Source: Nocardioidaceae bacterium (GTDB lineage: Bacteria > Actinomycetota > Actinomycetes > Propionibacteriales > Nocardioidaceae). From it: a DNA stretch of 6,523 nucleotides. The stretch lies in assembly GCA_025966335.1 (NCBI GenBank), contig JAICRS010000173.1:1-6523 (forward strand). The letters are read 5' to 3'. Below the pieces are notes generated by a model. That model was not told the DNA's origin. It was given only the letters and a program-made list of their open reading frames with translations, and ran no database searches. Of the stretch, positions 6,257 to 6,523 are shown piece after piece. The number at the start of each line of letters is the position of its first letter. The stretch's first letter is position 1. The translations under genes were made by a program, and so were the position numbers.

Positions 6257-6303
6257 GATCACCCCCCACCCACCACCCGACCACTCACCCCCTTCACCCC
6301 CTC
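6257..6303 (+). terminator. C-rich, G-poor stretch, candidate Rho-dependent terminator
   Basis: Directly after the DnaB-like stop, about 45 nt consist almost entirely of C, A and T. C-runs lie at 6262-6267, 6269-6271, 6276-6278, 6288-6292 and 6297-6301, with almost no G. This is the composition expected of a Rho utilisation site on the plus transcript, and no hairpin terminator is present. On the minus strand the same G-runs could form a G-quadruplex. Confidence 0.45.
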
Positions 6304-6523
6304 GTTGAGACGCGCCCTTTTCCCCGTTCAGACGCGACTTTTTCGCCGTCGAGACGCGACTTTTTCGCCGTTCAGACGCACTGTTTTCGCGGTCGCAGAC
6401 CGGCGTTTCTCACGGTCGAGGCATGCGGTTTCGCGCCCGAGGTGTGCGTTTTGCGCGATGGGTCGGACGCATGAACCGCACGAAGAATCCGCGTCTGAAC
6501 GGCGAATTCTCCGCGCCTGAACG
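6304..6523 (+). repeat. Degenerate 22-bp tandem array, ten units, reaching the window end
   Basis: Ten contiguous 22-bp units fill this stretch: they begin at 6304, 6326, 6348, 6370, 6392, 6414, 6436, 6458, 6480 and 6502. Units 1-4 are the most alike, with core GAGACGCGACTTTTTCGCC or CAGACGCG variants. Units 2 and 3 differ at two positions only. Units 5-7 are degenerate but keep a T-run of three or four at the same phase. Units 8-10 keep the length but carry the motif inverted (GCGTCTGAACG at 6491-6501, GCGCCTGAACG at 6513-6523). There are no spacers, so it is not CRISPR. As 22 is not a multiple of 3, no repeated peptide is encoded. The short frame over it is probably spurious. The array may continue past the window. 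Confidence 0.8.

Noticed and set aside
6305..6520. Small arginine-rich protein of 71 residues
   Set aside because: The frame coincides with the 22-bp repeat, has no ribosome binding site, and the period is not a multiple of three, so it is probably spurious.
6304..6523. CRISPR array
   Set aside because: The 22-bp units abut with no unique spacers, are degenerate, and no cas gene is present.

Overview
The window is high-GC chromosomal DNA of an actinobacterium. The evidence is the pervasive G/C third codon positions, the Mkl/YrbE/MCE lipid-import genes, and the L10 and L12 proteins and leader. A Nocardioides-like member of the Propionibacteriales would fit, but the genus is an inference from gene content and was not tested. 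No insertion sequence, phage gene, tRNA, rRNA or CRISPR array was recognised.

Left part, minus strand, positions 3452 to 1: a tightly packed lipid-transport operon. In transcription order it holds the ATPase mkl, two integral-membrane permeases (YrbE-A, YrbE-B), and the first MCE substrate-binding protein, which is cut by the left edge. Gaps between genes are 2, 13 and 4 nt, so co-transcription and translational coupling are likely. Together they should form an MlaFE-like ABC transporter with a secreted or anchored MCE assembly that imports hydrophobic substrates such as lipids or sterols.

Middle, minus strand, positions about 5162 to 3769: the rplJ-rplL unit for the L10 and L12 ribosomal stalk proteins. 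It has a recognisable promoter, a leader of about 240 nt resembling the L10 autoregulatory leader with an intrinsic terminator and a competing antiterminator pairing, and a strong hairpin after rplL that separates it from the mce operon.

Right part, plus strand, positions 5253 to 6254: a divergently transcribed single-domain ATPase that resembles the C-terminal helicase domain of DnaB but lacks the N-terminal domain. It is followed by a C-rich, G-poor stretch (candidate Rho site) and then, from 6304 to the window end, a degenerate array of ten 22-bp units with phased T-tracts and an inverted second half. The array and the solo DnaB-like protein are the least explained parts of the window. The rest is conserved actinobacterial housekeeping and transport.
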